Source of the DNA: Coriaria nepalensis
Taxonomy: Eukaryota > Streptophyta > Magnoliopsida > Cucurbitales > Coriariaceae
Length of the DNA: 64,000 nucleotides
Assembly (NCBI GenBank): GCA_027186245.1
Contig: CP114492.1
Span: 5,840,501 to 5,904,500 of the forward strand
Reading direction: 5' to 3'
Shown: piece by piece, positions 1 through 11,246 of the stretch
Layout of the letters: each line of letters begins with the position of its first letter
How positions within the stretch are numbered: the first letter of the stretch is position 1
The notes under the pieces: model-generated
The model's input: the letters and a program-made list of their open reading frames with translations, nothing else
The model's database searches: none
What the model was told of the DNA's origin: nothing
Position numbers and translations under genes: made by a program

Positions 1-596
1 TCGTGAACAGGTCGTTGTGTCCGGTGGAGTCACGGCTGTAGCGACGGAACGTATCGCCGGCGACATTCTGGTCGTCGGAGTAGTTCTTAAACGAGTCGAG
101 TCCACCGAGTCGACCCGTTCCGTAGTTAGTGAAGTTTCGGTTGGTATATATAGCGAAGTTAGAGTCCTTCCCGTGCTTCTCCATGCTGGGAGATAAATCT
201 GGAAAGCAGAGGAGTTCAGCGGCTGAGCAAAAATTTGGTAAACGCGTGGAAAGAGCGTTTTGAGACGCAAGTTTGGCGAAACTCGCTGAATCTACTGCGC
301 TTAAAGGGGATGCCTTGGAGAGCAAAAAGCTCGGTTTGGGATTAGCGTTTCGGATCTCTTTGTCCCAGTAGCGGTTGAGATATGCTTTTGGGGTGAAGGG
401 GTTTTCTCCGGCCGGTGATTTCTCGGAGACGGCGGAAGCAACCTGCATTGTTGGCAGAAGAAATTAAAACTAATAACGTTTTATTTTACTTTGTATTTAC
501 AGAAATATGCATAGAGAAATTAAGAACTGGGCTTACATTGAGAGATGAAACGCAAATTAGGAAGAGAGAGATCACAAGGAAGACTGGTTTTTGCAT
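1..596 (-). CDS. Polygalacturonase 1 beta-like (BURP family) protein, N-terminal part
   Basis: Two coding exons are visible, 537-596 and 1-442, split by a 94-bp GT-AG intron in phase 0; the gene runs off the left edge. Exon 1 encodes a 20-residue hydrophobic signal peptide (MQKPVFLVISLFLICVSSLN). Exon 2 opens the mature N-terminal region, with NPFTPKAYLNRYWDKEIR, FLLSKASPLSAVDSASFAKL, a Cys pair (FCSAAELLCFPDL) and the start of the FTNYG-type repeats (NFTNYGTGRLGGLDSFKNYS, then FRRYSRDSTGHNDLF). This is the layout of the non-catalytic polygalacturonase subunit (AroGP/PG1 beta), a secreted cell-wall protein with FxxY repeats and a C-terminal BURP domain. About 167 residues are present; the BURP domain would lie outside the window. 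The start was chosen because it gives a proper signal peptide and splice donor. Family assignment is firm; the individual paralogue is not determined. Confidence 0.93.
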
Positions 597-671
597 TTTT
601 TTTTTTTTTCCTTTTTAATTTGAGAGGGAGAGGTAAGAATGTTGGTGGGTTTGTTGGGTTGTAGACGGAAA

Positions 672-677
672 TTTATA
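672..677 (-). promoter_or_regulatory. TATA box for the BURP gene
   Basis: The minus strand reads TATAAA here, 76 bp upstream of the ATG at 596. This is a reasonable distance for a plant core promoter with a short leader. A (GA)n run at 685-700 lies just upstream of it, as is common in plant promoters. Confidence 0.55.
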
Positions 678-684
678 CTCGTTT

Positions 685-700
685 AGAGAGAGAGAGAGAG
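685..700. repeat. (AG)8 microsatellite in the BURP gene promoter
   Basis: Uninterrupted AG dinucleotides lie upstream of the TATA box of the minus-strand BURP gene. On the coding strand this is a CT-rich patch, a common feature of plant core promoters. Confidence 0.8.
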
Positions 701-799
701 TGAAGATGAGAGAGTGAGGGAGCAGTAGTAGTTTGAGATTGGTTTTGGGCTGCACCGGAGCCGGTCTACCCTGCAAAAGGTTTATTGAAACTTTATTAT

Positions 800-1450
800 A
801 TGCTTTAATAATTCTCTATTTATTTTTTATTTTTTCATTTTGGTATTAAAAGACTAATATAAAATAAAAAAAAGACCTTCCCCTCCCTCTCCTAATGAAA
901 TACCAGTTTCTTATACTTATGAAAAAAAAGCAAATAATGTCTTTAATTCGTATCTGGTATGAATCCTACGTGGAACTTGCGAAAGAAATTTACACTCTTT
1001 ACAGGTTGTATTGTCGTGGCACAACTTTTTCGAGTAATAGAGTAACAGTTGATAAAGTGTTTTTGTTTTTCTAGTAGGTAAGGGAGAATTTTGATAACTT
1101 AATAATTTTATTTAAATAATATATATTTATTTTAATAATTTTAATAATAAATTAATAATTTATAAATTTATAAAATAATATATTTATCAAATTTTGATAA
1201 AATTAAATATGTTTCATTTTATCCACTTTTTTTTTATTTCTTAACATTCAATTAATCTCTCATTTTATTATTCTAAATATCGATTAGATATTTGTAAATA
1301 ATTAAATCTGTTTATTTTTATTAAATAAATAAATTAAATATTTAACAAATAAATTATTTAATTTTTTCTACTTAATTTCATAATATTAAATTAATGTTTA
1401 TTAAAAAGAAGTATATTTTAAATATCATAATTGACTTTTATTTATAATTC

Positions 1451-1487
<37 letters not shown>

Positions 1488-4092
1488 CTACATAGTCACT
1501 TATCATCACCAACCTATAAGAATAGGTTTCTTCTCTGCAAACAAATGTAATCTAGTGGATGATGATGACTTATCAGAGCATCAATTTCAATGTCGAGGCC
1601 TTATTGAATTTGCAAAACTGGGTAACTATTATTATTCGAACTCGTACTATGTGCTGATTAGCTCCAATACTATTAATAAATTTTTTTTGTGTAAAATCTT
1701 TTGATTTTGGATTGAATCTCATGTTCATTTTGTAAAGAGTACATGTAAATGGGCAAGCAAATGATAATTAATTAATTAGTTTTTAATAGTAATGATAATT
1801 TAGTATTGTTTATATTATTAATTTGGTTTGGTTATTTAAATTATCGTTATTAGTAAACTTAATTAAATCTTTTACAATCATAAGAAACTATAGCTTCCTA
1901 TTCTACTTCCCTTTTTGTTATTCATATTTACTTTGATTAATCTTACAAAAATCACTAAATCTAATCATATTTTAATCATTTAACAACAATATTAATTTGA
2001 AGTTAATAATACTAATTCAATGAATATTAATTAGATGTGTTACAAATGACTTGCATAGCCCAACCCGATTGCCCATCAAACTAATTTCAAATTGCTCTCT
2101 TAAACCTATGCACGAAAACCGACCCGTTTGCTTCACAGGTATCAATAGAGATATATCCATGTTCATTAAACTGTAGTTTTAAGAAGGGTCAAAACCCGAC
2201 ACATTCGGCTACATGCAAAGTCGCTCTAATTAAGCTTTACAACATTGACTCCAACTTAAACTATCAATTTTAATTAGCTAAAGAATAAAAATTAATTGTA
2301 AGCTATTTATAATATTAAGTTTAAACCTTAATGAAATGAAAAATTGAAAATATTACCAATTCTACATCTTGAATGAGATATGAAATTCTAAATCTTATAA
2401 ACCTAACTCTTAATTCTCGAATCTAAACCTAATTTCTAAGAATTTTAAACTGATCAGGAGTAAGATTGTAAACCTAACTTAACTAACAATACGTGGGTTT
2501 ATAAGTTTGGAGGTGGTAAAGATTGTAGCATGATAAGTGTTTTCGAGTTTCTAGGATTATGGCATGTTATGTGTTTCTTTTGAGTTGCTGTCTTAGTGGC
2601 ACGAATCCGATACCGTGTGTGTGGACTATGCATGGCATGGCATGGCATGATCTTACGTTGTCTTAGGAGAAACAAACGTGAAATGTCAACTATACAGATT
2701 ATCCGATAAGTGTTATTGTGGTTGTAGTGCATGGCATATATTGATATGTAGGTTTTAGTTTGTGCCAGCAAATCTGCACTGCACCACCTACTTTCCGCGT
2801 TTCATTATGCTTCCTTCTATTTGTGGGTATTATTCTTTTGGTTTGAAAAAAAAAAAACAAATAAATAAATAAATAAATAAAAAAACTTCAAACCGCGTTT
2901 CTGAAATGCTCATTAAAATCTCACAGGTTCACTGTTTTCAGTCGTACCAAAAGAATCTCACAGGTTCACTGTTACACATTACAATAAAAAGAAATTTAAA
3001 TAAATAAATAAATAAAATAAAAGACTTAAAAAGAAAATGTTTTCACTCTATTGCAATAATTACTTCTTGTTGAGTGATTTTTAAGTAAGAAGTCAATTTA
3101 TTTAATCCTCTGACAAACCATACTGTGTGTTTGACTTTGACTCTTCTCAACAGCTCACATGCTCTCTCTTCATTCCTTGCGAACTTCTCATAAACAATTC
3201 TAAGATAATTATGTTTTTTTTTATTTTTTATTTTTTTAAAGATTTATATTCATTTGTATACACTATAATATATATATATTATACACCTTCAAAACTTTAT
3301 AAGATGGATAGTGTTCAAAAATGATGATGAATGCTTAACATTTATAAGATTGATATGAATTCTTGAATAAAATTTGCTTTGGTTTATAAGATAACACACA
3401 AAATGTACAAGACAATGTTCTTTCATTTTACGACAAGTACTTGACAACAAAACAGTATATTTGTTGTAAGGTTTTCGGGTTTAATCGGATCTCAAAATGT
3501 ATGAATTTATGTTCTTTAAAGTTTGGTTTGAGTTAAAATATGAATCGTATATATTATATATGTCTTCACATGTGCATCCACTTCTTTCACAGATTTAGTA
3601 TTAAATTAATCCAACTTCGGATTAGGATTTGTACGTCTAGTTCAAGGATTTCATGTAACAACTACCATACTAGCTCCATCGGCATTGAACACGATAGTTA
3701 TTATTATTATTTATTTTATTTTTTAATCTATCTTATCCTTTTTCATATATGAGTGGGCAACAAGATATTTTTTTGATATTTTTTTTTGTGGTATGATGAT
3801 ATAGTATATCATATAATTTTAAAATATAAATAAAAAATGATATAATATGTTATATCATGCAAAAATATCACTTGATTCACCCGCCCGGCTAAAAGAAATA
3901 ATTGGAAGGATTAAAGGGTGATTTTAATAATATATAGATTAAAAAAATTTACATAGAGAAAAATTTATAAAATCAAAATATAAGTACGAAAAGAGTCAAT
4001 TTGCCCTTATTTTTGTACTTGAATTTTAATGGTTTGTTTAATTTCGTCTTTAAATTTTAAAATAGTTTAATTTAATCTTTAATATTATGTAA
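800..4092. other. AT-rich intergenic region with no gene seen
   Basis: Only short chance reading frames occur, without recognisable domains. The stretch contains a (TA)n microsatellite at 1456-1485, a short GCATG-repeat patch near 2630-2652, AAAT-type simple repeats near 2855-2882 and 2997-3015, and long A/T runs. Confidence 0.6.
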
Positions 4093-4932
4093 AACATATA
4101 TAAGAGGGAAAATTATGATTAACATTTCAAACTTTGAGATAATTATAATGAACATACTAAATTTTTATTATTATAATGAAAAACTTCTTTTGAAACTTTA
4201 ATTATAATAAATATCCTTATTCTGTATTAAATAATCTAAAATTTAAAATTTATTTCAAAATAATATTCTCTTATTTTTAACTCTATTTTATTTTTATATT
4301 TTTAACTCACTTTATTTTTTAAATTAATTTTTCATATCTATATCCTTTTACTACCATCTCTACCAATCCTTTTGCCACCGATTAGCACTGCCAGAAATAT
4401 ATTAAAATTCTAAATTTGACAAACTAAAAATTTTATATTCATTTTTAAACCACTTTTTTTTATGCCTTTTCATCTTCTAGCCTCCTTTGTAAAATATATA
4501 TATATATATATTCATCACCGCGGTCATCTTTCTCCATAGAAAAATCTCTTTTTTTTTTATGTCCAGCGAGATTTGATCATTGGTTCATAATATCAATTTG
4601 AAAATGAATAGAAAGATTTAATTTATCAAATGAAATTTTTTTGAATATTTCCGGCAACAGTTGGCGGCTACAAAATGGTTTCTAGAGGTGATGCTGACGA
4701 GGTGTAGAGATAGAAATTTGATTTAAAAAATAAAGTGGGTTAAAAGTAATTTTGGGGCTAAAAGGAAAATAAAATATTAATTTAAAATTTTAGATTATTT
4801 TACGTAGAGTAAGAGGGATAATTATAACAAAAAATTTTAAAATAGAATATTCATTATAATTATAAAAATTAATATTGATTGTAATTATCTTAAAATTTAA
4901 AAAATTTATTATAATTTCTTCTCTATAAAAGC
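4093..4932. mobile_element. Foldback / long-TIR non-autonomous DNA element
   Basis: The left side (4101-4260: agaggg..aattat..gataattataatgaa..aataatctaaaattt) reappears as an imperfect reverse complement on the right (4785-4932). The inverted similarity continues inward (a ttaactcactttattttttaaat segment against its complement near 4715-4745). The whole 0.84 kb is therefore an imperfect palindrome centred near 4.5 kb, with a slightly GC-richer core. No coding capacity was found. It most resembles the long-TIR or foldback non-autonomous Mutator-like elements of plants. Exact ends and target site duplication could not be fixed. Confidence 0.6.
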
Positions 4933-6127
4933 ACCGTCACCTTAGGGAAGCTTGTATAAATTTGTTATACGGCTTGGAATATATTAACATTTTAAAATCT
5001 TGAATACTTTATGATATTCACCATTTTAAAGAGTCGAAGAGAAATCCAACATTTCAATTTAGAATAAAAGTTTACATTTAACATTACATAATTAGTTAAT
5101 GTGAGTAAGATTTTATCGGCAAATTATGATTTACTATTTATTCATTTTTGTGCTTGAACTTTTAAATAATTCAATTTCATACTTGAAATTTTCAAAATGT
5201 TATATTTTGATCCTTAACATCAAATTATAAATGTAAAACTGAAAATGACATCTATAATCTATTAATCCAATTATTAAAAAAAAAATCTGGTAATCATCAA
5301 CAATATTAAGATCAAATATTAGTTTATCGAGATTATTTTTTTATTAATAAATTATTTATTATTATAATTTATCGATAAATGAATATTTATTAATTTTGGA
5401 AGAGTTTTATATTTTAATTACTTGTGACATCTTTGTACATGTATTATTCCTTTGACCAAGATTCATGTATGAGTTAGAAACAAATAAATGTTAATACGTT
5501 TATATGTAGAAAACGAGGTTGAGTTTAATTTAGGAACAAAGAAAAAAAAAAAAAAAAAAAAAAAGAAGCAAATTGATTGTCTTGTATTTCTATAGTTTAA
5601 CTTTTACAAAATCATTATTGTAAGACTCCGGCTAACTTTTTAATTATTCTCGATATTATTTAAATAAAAAATTTCAATCATTTCGATTACTTTTTCTAAC
5701 AAACAGATTATCGTAATATATATTTTTATTTTTACTTATTTTAGAAAATGACATGCTATGTCACAACAACAAACTGCAATTATAAAATAAGACAAATTCT
5801 TAAAAAAAAAATTAAAAAAAAATAAAAAAAAATAAAAAAAAGAAGAAGACTCTATGTTGATAATATATGAGCTAAAATTTTGATAATACCACATCAAGTA
5901 AGCTATGTTCCTGCTGATAAGTCAACAAATATCTATAAAGAAGATTATCCTGTTGTTGCAGATTGAGTAGCATGCAGTAAAACAGCAGATTATTAAAAAG
6001 AAGTAGTAGTTAATGTTTTTTCACAATTATCTTATATATTCTAAGCATCAACTTTCATGTTCAAGTACTTTTTGGACGTGTTTAAACCGATTTAATTTCA
6101 AGGAGAAGTAGAAGCAGAGACCAGACA

Positions 6128-6159
<32 letters not shown>

Positions 6160-7490
6160 CGGATAAGTTTTTTCAATAATTTCTCTTTATTTAAATTACT
6201 CTAATATTGACTTCGCATGTGGCAGTTCAAGAAGTTTGCAACTTTGGATTCACTTCTTTCCCTTTCATGAATTTGATAAGCAAAAATATTTCAACGTTTA
6301 GTTCAACTACTAAGTTAACCAATTATGCTTTTAACTAGTGTAGTTAACTGCATGTGCTTAGGATACTAAAATGTAAGTCCCCACCTGCAACTCTTTGTTT
6401 ATTGTTTTTGATACTTGAGAGTTTAAGAATATGATTGAAATGTATAATTTTTAAATAAAATTTTTATATATTTTTAAAATTTAATTTTATTATTAGGGTA
6501 TTTTTAAAAATTTTTCAATTAAGAAGAATATTATATTTTGATAACTTCTTGTTCTCATTCCTTATATTATTAAATAAATAGAAAAAAATTTACAATTCTT
6601 ATTTTTTATTTTGTTTCTATTTTCATTTCTATTCACATTTTTCAAAACAACTAACCAAACTTATGATGAGGAATAAAATGGAATACCAATTCATGAGTCC
6701 CCACCGCTCCCGCGCAGCAGCACATGGTCTAATTTTCCATCTACTAGTACCAAGGCATTTTAAGGTTTGTATAAGCAACACTTTCTGCAAATAAAATTTA
6801 GTATCGGTTTCAGTGGTTACATTCGCTAAGTAAATGAAGTGGAGCTTCACAGTGAAATTAATGGACTGGTTTCCACGCACGTAAAAGCTGACAAGTCTAT
6901 TCATGATCGTTTCTATCTATTCATGATCATGTTCTAAGTATTTTATATTTTTGTCCCGACGTACTGTGGTTCAGTTTGAGTATGCACGTTATATATTAAT
7001 ATTTGACTAGTCTTTTTATCTAACATCAGGTCACCGGTGATATTAAAGGTTATCATCTCCCTCTGTTTGGACCAACCCCATAATACAAATTTTTGGAGTT
7101 AGTAAGAAGAACTCTCTCTAATTTTTAGGAGCTACCTAAACGGTTAAGTAAAGTAACTTTTTGAGTTAGTTTTAGATTTAAGTTTTACGTAATATTTGAG
7201 ATTATATTTTAAATTTATTTGATGATGTTATGAGTCTAATTGTTCTTTTTGAGATTTGCAATCTATCACTAAAAATGCGTGAAAGAATTATCTGAATAAA
7301 AAAAAAAAAAATGTAGGAGGAAAAAAAGTAGTATATAAATTTTGAGGCAAGATCTCGAATTCACGAGGTGCATCTCATCTACAATTGGTATTTTTAACCT
7401 CTGGACTAACCCCTTAAAGTTGATCATGCAGTGACTCTAATTTCTAGTAAACTAGATAAATGGGGAAAACCATGCAAGTAATTGGCTACA

Positions 7491-7531
<41 letters not shown>

Positions 7532-8094
7532 GTTAGAAAGGAATCTTCCGAAGCAACATAAAATTACAGTAAAATTTTAATAAATTAATAATTTTAAATT
7601 AAATAAAATTCTTAATTTAACAAAATATTAAATTATTTAAAAAAATTAATATATTATTTTTAAATAGAGATAAAAAATTAATATTTAAATAAATTTATTA
7701 ATTTATTAATATATTCTCTACTATATATATCTCAAATTGCACATGGGGTTTCATTGCCAAATGAACAGGGAGATGTTGACATTAATTTTGAGTCCCCATC
7801 GAATTATCAACTGCAAGAAAATAAGAAAAGAAGAAAAGGAACAGGAAAAAGAATGGTAAAGAAACTCATGCAGCGTATGGTACTCATGAGTTGAGAGTGT
7901 GCTGGATAGAATACACAAAGCATGGAACGTATTCTTTACTTTTCAAGGTTTCTTACGAGAGTAGATAGCTCCATCTCTAAAATGATTTGCGTGTATATAA
8001 AATGGTTTGCAAGTGGAAGACTAACACTTTCATAATTACTAACCTTAAACTTAGAAGCTAGTTTCATTAAATAAGTACTGTAATTTTAAGTTAC
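4933..8094. other. AT-rich intergenic region with no gene seen
   Basis: No convincing coding region. It holds long poly-A at about 5541-5563, A-rich imperfect runs near 5800-5845, an (ACAT)n microsatellite at about 6125-6157 and a poly-T run at about 7499-7526. A 91-codon minus-strand frame at 6629-6904 shows no recognisable domain and is probably chance. Confidence 0.6.
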
Positions 8095-9399
8095 TATTTT
8101 TTTTATCCCTAATGATTTCAATTCCTAAAATCTTCTTGTACATCCTAAATTCATCATTTCAAATTTAAAATTAAGTTTAGATTTTACACCTTTTATTTTA
8201 TTTTTTGATTTATATATCGGCAACATATCATCTACATAAATCAATAAGTAAAAAGGAATATCATTAACACATAAATAGTAAAAACAATAGTAAAACATGC
8301 TTCTTTTAAAACCTATACTAAGTACAAATTTGTGAAATCTCTTATACCATTATCTAGAAGATTGTTTGAGATCATATAATAATTTATTTAACAAATAAAC
8401 ATATTTAGGGTGCAGTCTATTGACAAAACCAGCAGATTGATTCATGTAAATGATTTCATCTAATTCACCATGGAGAAAAGCAGTTATAACATCCATTTGT
8501 TATAATTCTAAATTATGATATACAACTAGAGATAACATAATTTGAATTATTTTAAACTTAACTACAGATGAAAAAATCTCATAAAAATCAACACACTCCA
8601 TTTGTGTAAAACCTTTGGCTACAAGCCTAGCATTATATCTAGGAGGGTTGTTAGAAATCATACAATCTTTAATCTTGAATATCCACTTACAGTTAATTAA
8701 CCTTTTTTTTTTTTGGTTTTGGCACCCAGTTTTAAGTTTTGTTTGCTTTTCAAGATTTCATCTCTTCTTCCATAGCAGACCACCACTTTTTGCTTTCATT
8801 ATAAGTGATTGTAGCCTCATAGACATCTAGCTCCTTTCCTATAATCTTAGTTCACGCCACTAAAGCAGCAAATATTAGATCAACATAATAGTACTTAGAG
8901 TTAGGTTTTGCTATCCATTTACCCCTATATCAAGAAAATTGGTAATTGTATATATCATCATGACTCGATCTATCTAAGACCTCAATAATATCATGATCTT
9001 GCTCTTGCTCATTAGTTATGCATGGTACATTGTCATGTGGTTCAAGATCATTGATATTAGTGTCATCCTCTTGTTATCTGGGAGGATCAACAAGAGTAGC
9101 ATTCTCCACCTTAATGTGAGTACCCCATTGAAGATTTGATGTACCTACATTAGAACTATCAACTTTACATGGAAATAATTTTTCATTAAAGATGACATCA
9201 CGACTAATTATAACTCTAACTCTAACTGATTCCTTATCTCATATCCTATATCCTTTTGTGCCCTCTTCATAGCTTAAGAAAATACAATTATGTGATCTAG
9301 GATCTAATTTCCCATCCTTCTTATGGGTATATGCATCACATCTAAAAATCCTTAAAAGACATAACTTTGGTTTTCTTCCTAACCAAATCTGTTTCGAAC

Positions 9400-10330
9400 A
9401 CCTAAACTCTAGAGCGGTTAATGGACTCTGATTTATTAGGTAAGCTGCAATTTTTACAGCTTCTCCTAAAAAAACCTTTTGGCAATCTTGAGGTAAATAT
9501 AAGACACCTAACTTTCTCTAAAAATGTCTTATTCATCTTTTCTACTACTTCATTCAGTTGTGGAGTTTTAGCTACTGTCCTGTCTATTTATATCATTTTC
9601 TTTACAAAAATTGTCAAAAAAGGTATTACAAAACTCTGGACCATTATCAGTTCTAAAGGGTTTAATCCTTTTGTTCATTTGATTTTCAACTAGTATTTTC
9701 CATTCTTCAAACTTTACAAAAGCTTCATCCTTATATCTCAAAAGAAAGACCTACACTTACTAAAATCATCAACAATAGGAAAGAAATAACTGCTACCACC
9801 ATGAGATTGGACTTTTTCAAGTCCCCACAAATAAGCATGTAGGTAATCTAAACAATCCTTAGCTAAATAAACCCCTTTAGAAAAATTTAGCACATGTTGT
9901 TACCTAACACACAAATTTCAAAAAACTCAAGAGATGCGATAGATTCATTTCCAAAACAACCTTGTTTACATAACTCATCTAAGCTTTTTTTGCTCATATG
10001 ACATAGCCTTAGAGGCCATATTTTAGTTATATCAATATTAGAAGACACAAGTGCAATATTTGGACTAGAAACAAAATGATAACCTTAAAGCACATAGGGA
10101 CCATTTTTTGTATTTCATGTATGAATATGTTTATTGTTTTTACTTACGATCAAACAACCACTTTCAGTTTTATAAGAGCAGCCATATTCATCTAAGGTTC
10201 CAAGAGATATCAAATTTCTTTTAAATTCAGGAATGTACTTAACCTTAGTAAGTAAGATTACCCTACCATCATGCAATTTAAGAGTAATATTTCTTGTACC
10301 ATGAATTCGATACATTTGGTTATTCCCCAT
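9400..10330 (-). pseudogene. Copia protease end, pre-integrase and integrase relic
   Basis: The 71-codon open piece at 10115-10330 (HDGRVILLTKVKYIPEFKRN, then LISLGTLDEYGC) matches the region between protease and pre-integrase of copia polyproteins. Downstream on the minus strand come WPLRLCHMSKKSLDELCKQG, then DYLHAYLWGLEKVQSHGG and YFFPIVDDFSKC from the integrase core, in changing frames. The protein would cut and join element cDNA into the genome. Stops and frameshifts make it non-functional. Confidence 0.8.
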
Positions 10331-10501
10331 AAAAATAGTACCCTCTTCTATTTTCTTAAAGTCTAGAAATCACTCTTTATTAAGACTTATGCGAAAAGAA
10401 CAGCCAGAGTTCATGATCTATTCATTCACTATAATGCATTTTGATATATTTAGGACTTCAGACACATAGGTTGTACCAATCACATTACCCTCCACATTTT
10501 C

Positions 10502-10792
10502 TTAAGTGGTTTTCTTATTATTATTTAAGGGGTAGCAATCTTTCATTAAGTGTCCTTTTTTACCACAATGATAACACTTTCTAGATTTATGTTTTTCTTT
10601 CTTCTTAACAAGCTTTTTTTTCTTAGTACTATTATTTTTATTAAAAATCTCTTTCTTTGGTGGTTTCCCTTTAACAAATAGATTAACACTAGACCTCTTA
10701 CTAGTACTTATTTCTAACTCTCTAGCTTTTAACCTTGCTATAACCAAATTCAATTTTGGTATTTCGCCTGTGTACTTTAAAACATTTTTCAT
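10502..10792 (-). pseudogene. Copia gag fragment with CCHC zinc knuckle
   Basis: An open 96-codon stretch of the decayed gag. It has a basic Lys-rich region followed by CYHCGKKGHLMKDC, an intact CX2CX4HX4C zinc knuckle that in retrotransposon Gag binds nucleic acid. The gag N-terminus (MSTRMEIPIFDSKLDFGIW, starting at 11246) lies upstream but is cut off by stop codons. It is therefore part of the dead copia element, not a free-standing host gene. Confidence 0.85.
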
Positions 10793-11246
10793 AATAAAAT
10801 ACTCACCAGGTAGAGATTGTAGCAGAATAATAGCTTGGCTAGAATCTTCTAAAACTTAGTCAATTCATTTTTAAGAATTCATCTAGGTTATCATCAAGAC
10901 TTTTTAATACATCCACTTTCTAATTAAAGAGATTTCCTTTCAAGTAGGCTAACTCAAGAGCGAATTTAGAAGCATATAAAGATTCGAGTTTACCCCACTG
11001 AGACACATGTATCTCTAAACCGTCAACTTTCCATAGTACTTTTTCTCTAGGATTCAGTACCATGAGGTTGTATGCCTCTTCATCTATTTAAGCCTTTCTA
11101 GCTATTGAAGTTGGTCTCCATTTTATGCCATCGCTTTCTAAAGCTATAGCTACTTTATTGTGTGAGAGTAATGCTTTCCACTTTTTCTTCCAAATTCCAA
11201 AATCTAATTTACTGTCAAAGATGGGTATCTCCATGCGAGTACTCAT

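Larger units (their letters stand above)
8095..11246 (-). mobile_element. Decayed Ty1/copia retrotransposon, minus strand
   Basis: Read on the minus strand, the order is gag (from ATG at 11246), CCHC zinc knuckle, pre-integrase domain, integrase and reverse transcriptase, which is the copia order (integrase before RT). Recognisable pieces include HMSKKSLDELCKQGC (pre-integrase, near 10.0 kb), DYLHAYLWG (integrase core start, near 9.85 kb), RYNARLVAKGFTQ and QMDVITAFLHGELDE (RT, near 8.5-8.6 kb) and the RT active site YVDDM at 8224-8238. Stops and frameshifts occur throughout. The last recognisable piece is the RT segment YKKILGIEIIRDK near 8.1 kb, so RNase H and the 3' LTR appear to be missing. 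No LTR pair was found. The stretch 11.25-12.3 kb may hold leader or LTR sequence of the same element, but this is not shown. Confidence 0.85.

Noticed and set aside
6629..6904. Minus-strand 91-codon frame
   Set aside because: No recognisable domain, no neighbouring exons and AT-rich surroundings; likely chance.
7330..7420. A patch that resembled a tRNA-derived SINE
   Set aside because: No A/B box pair or cloverleaf could be made out by eye; tRNAscan-SE would decide.
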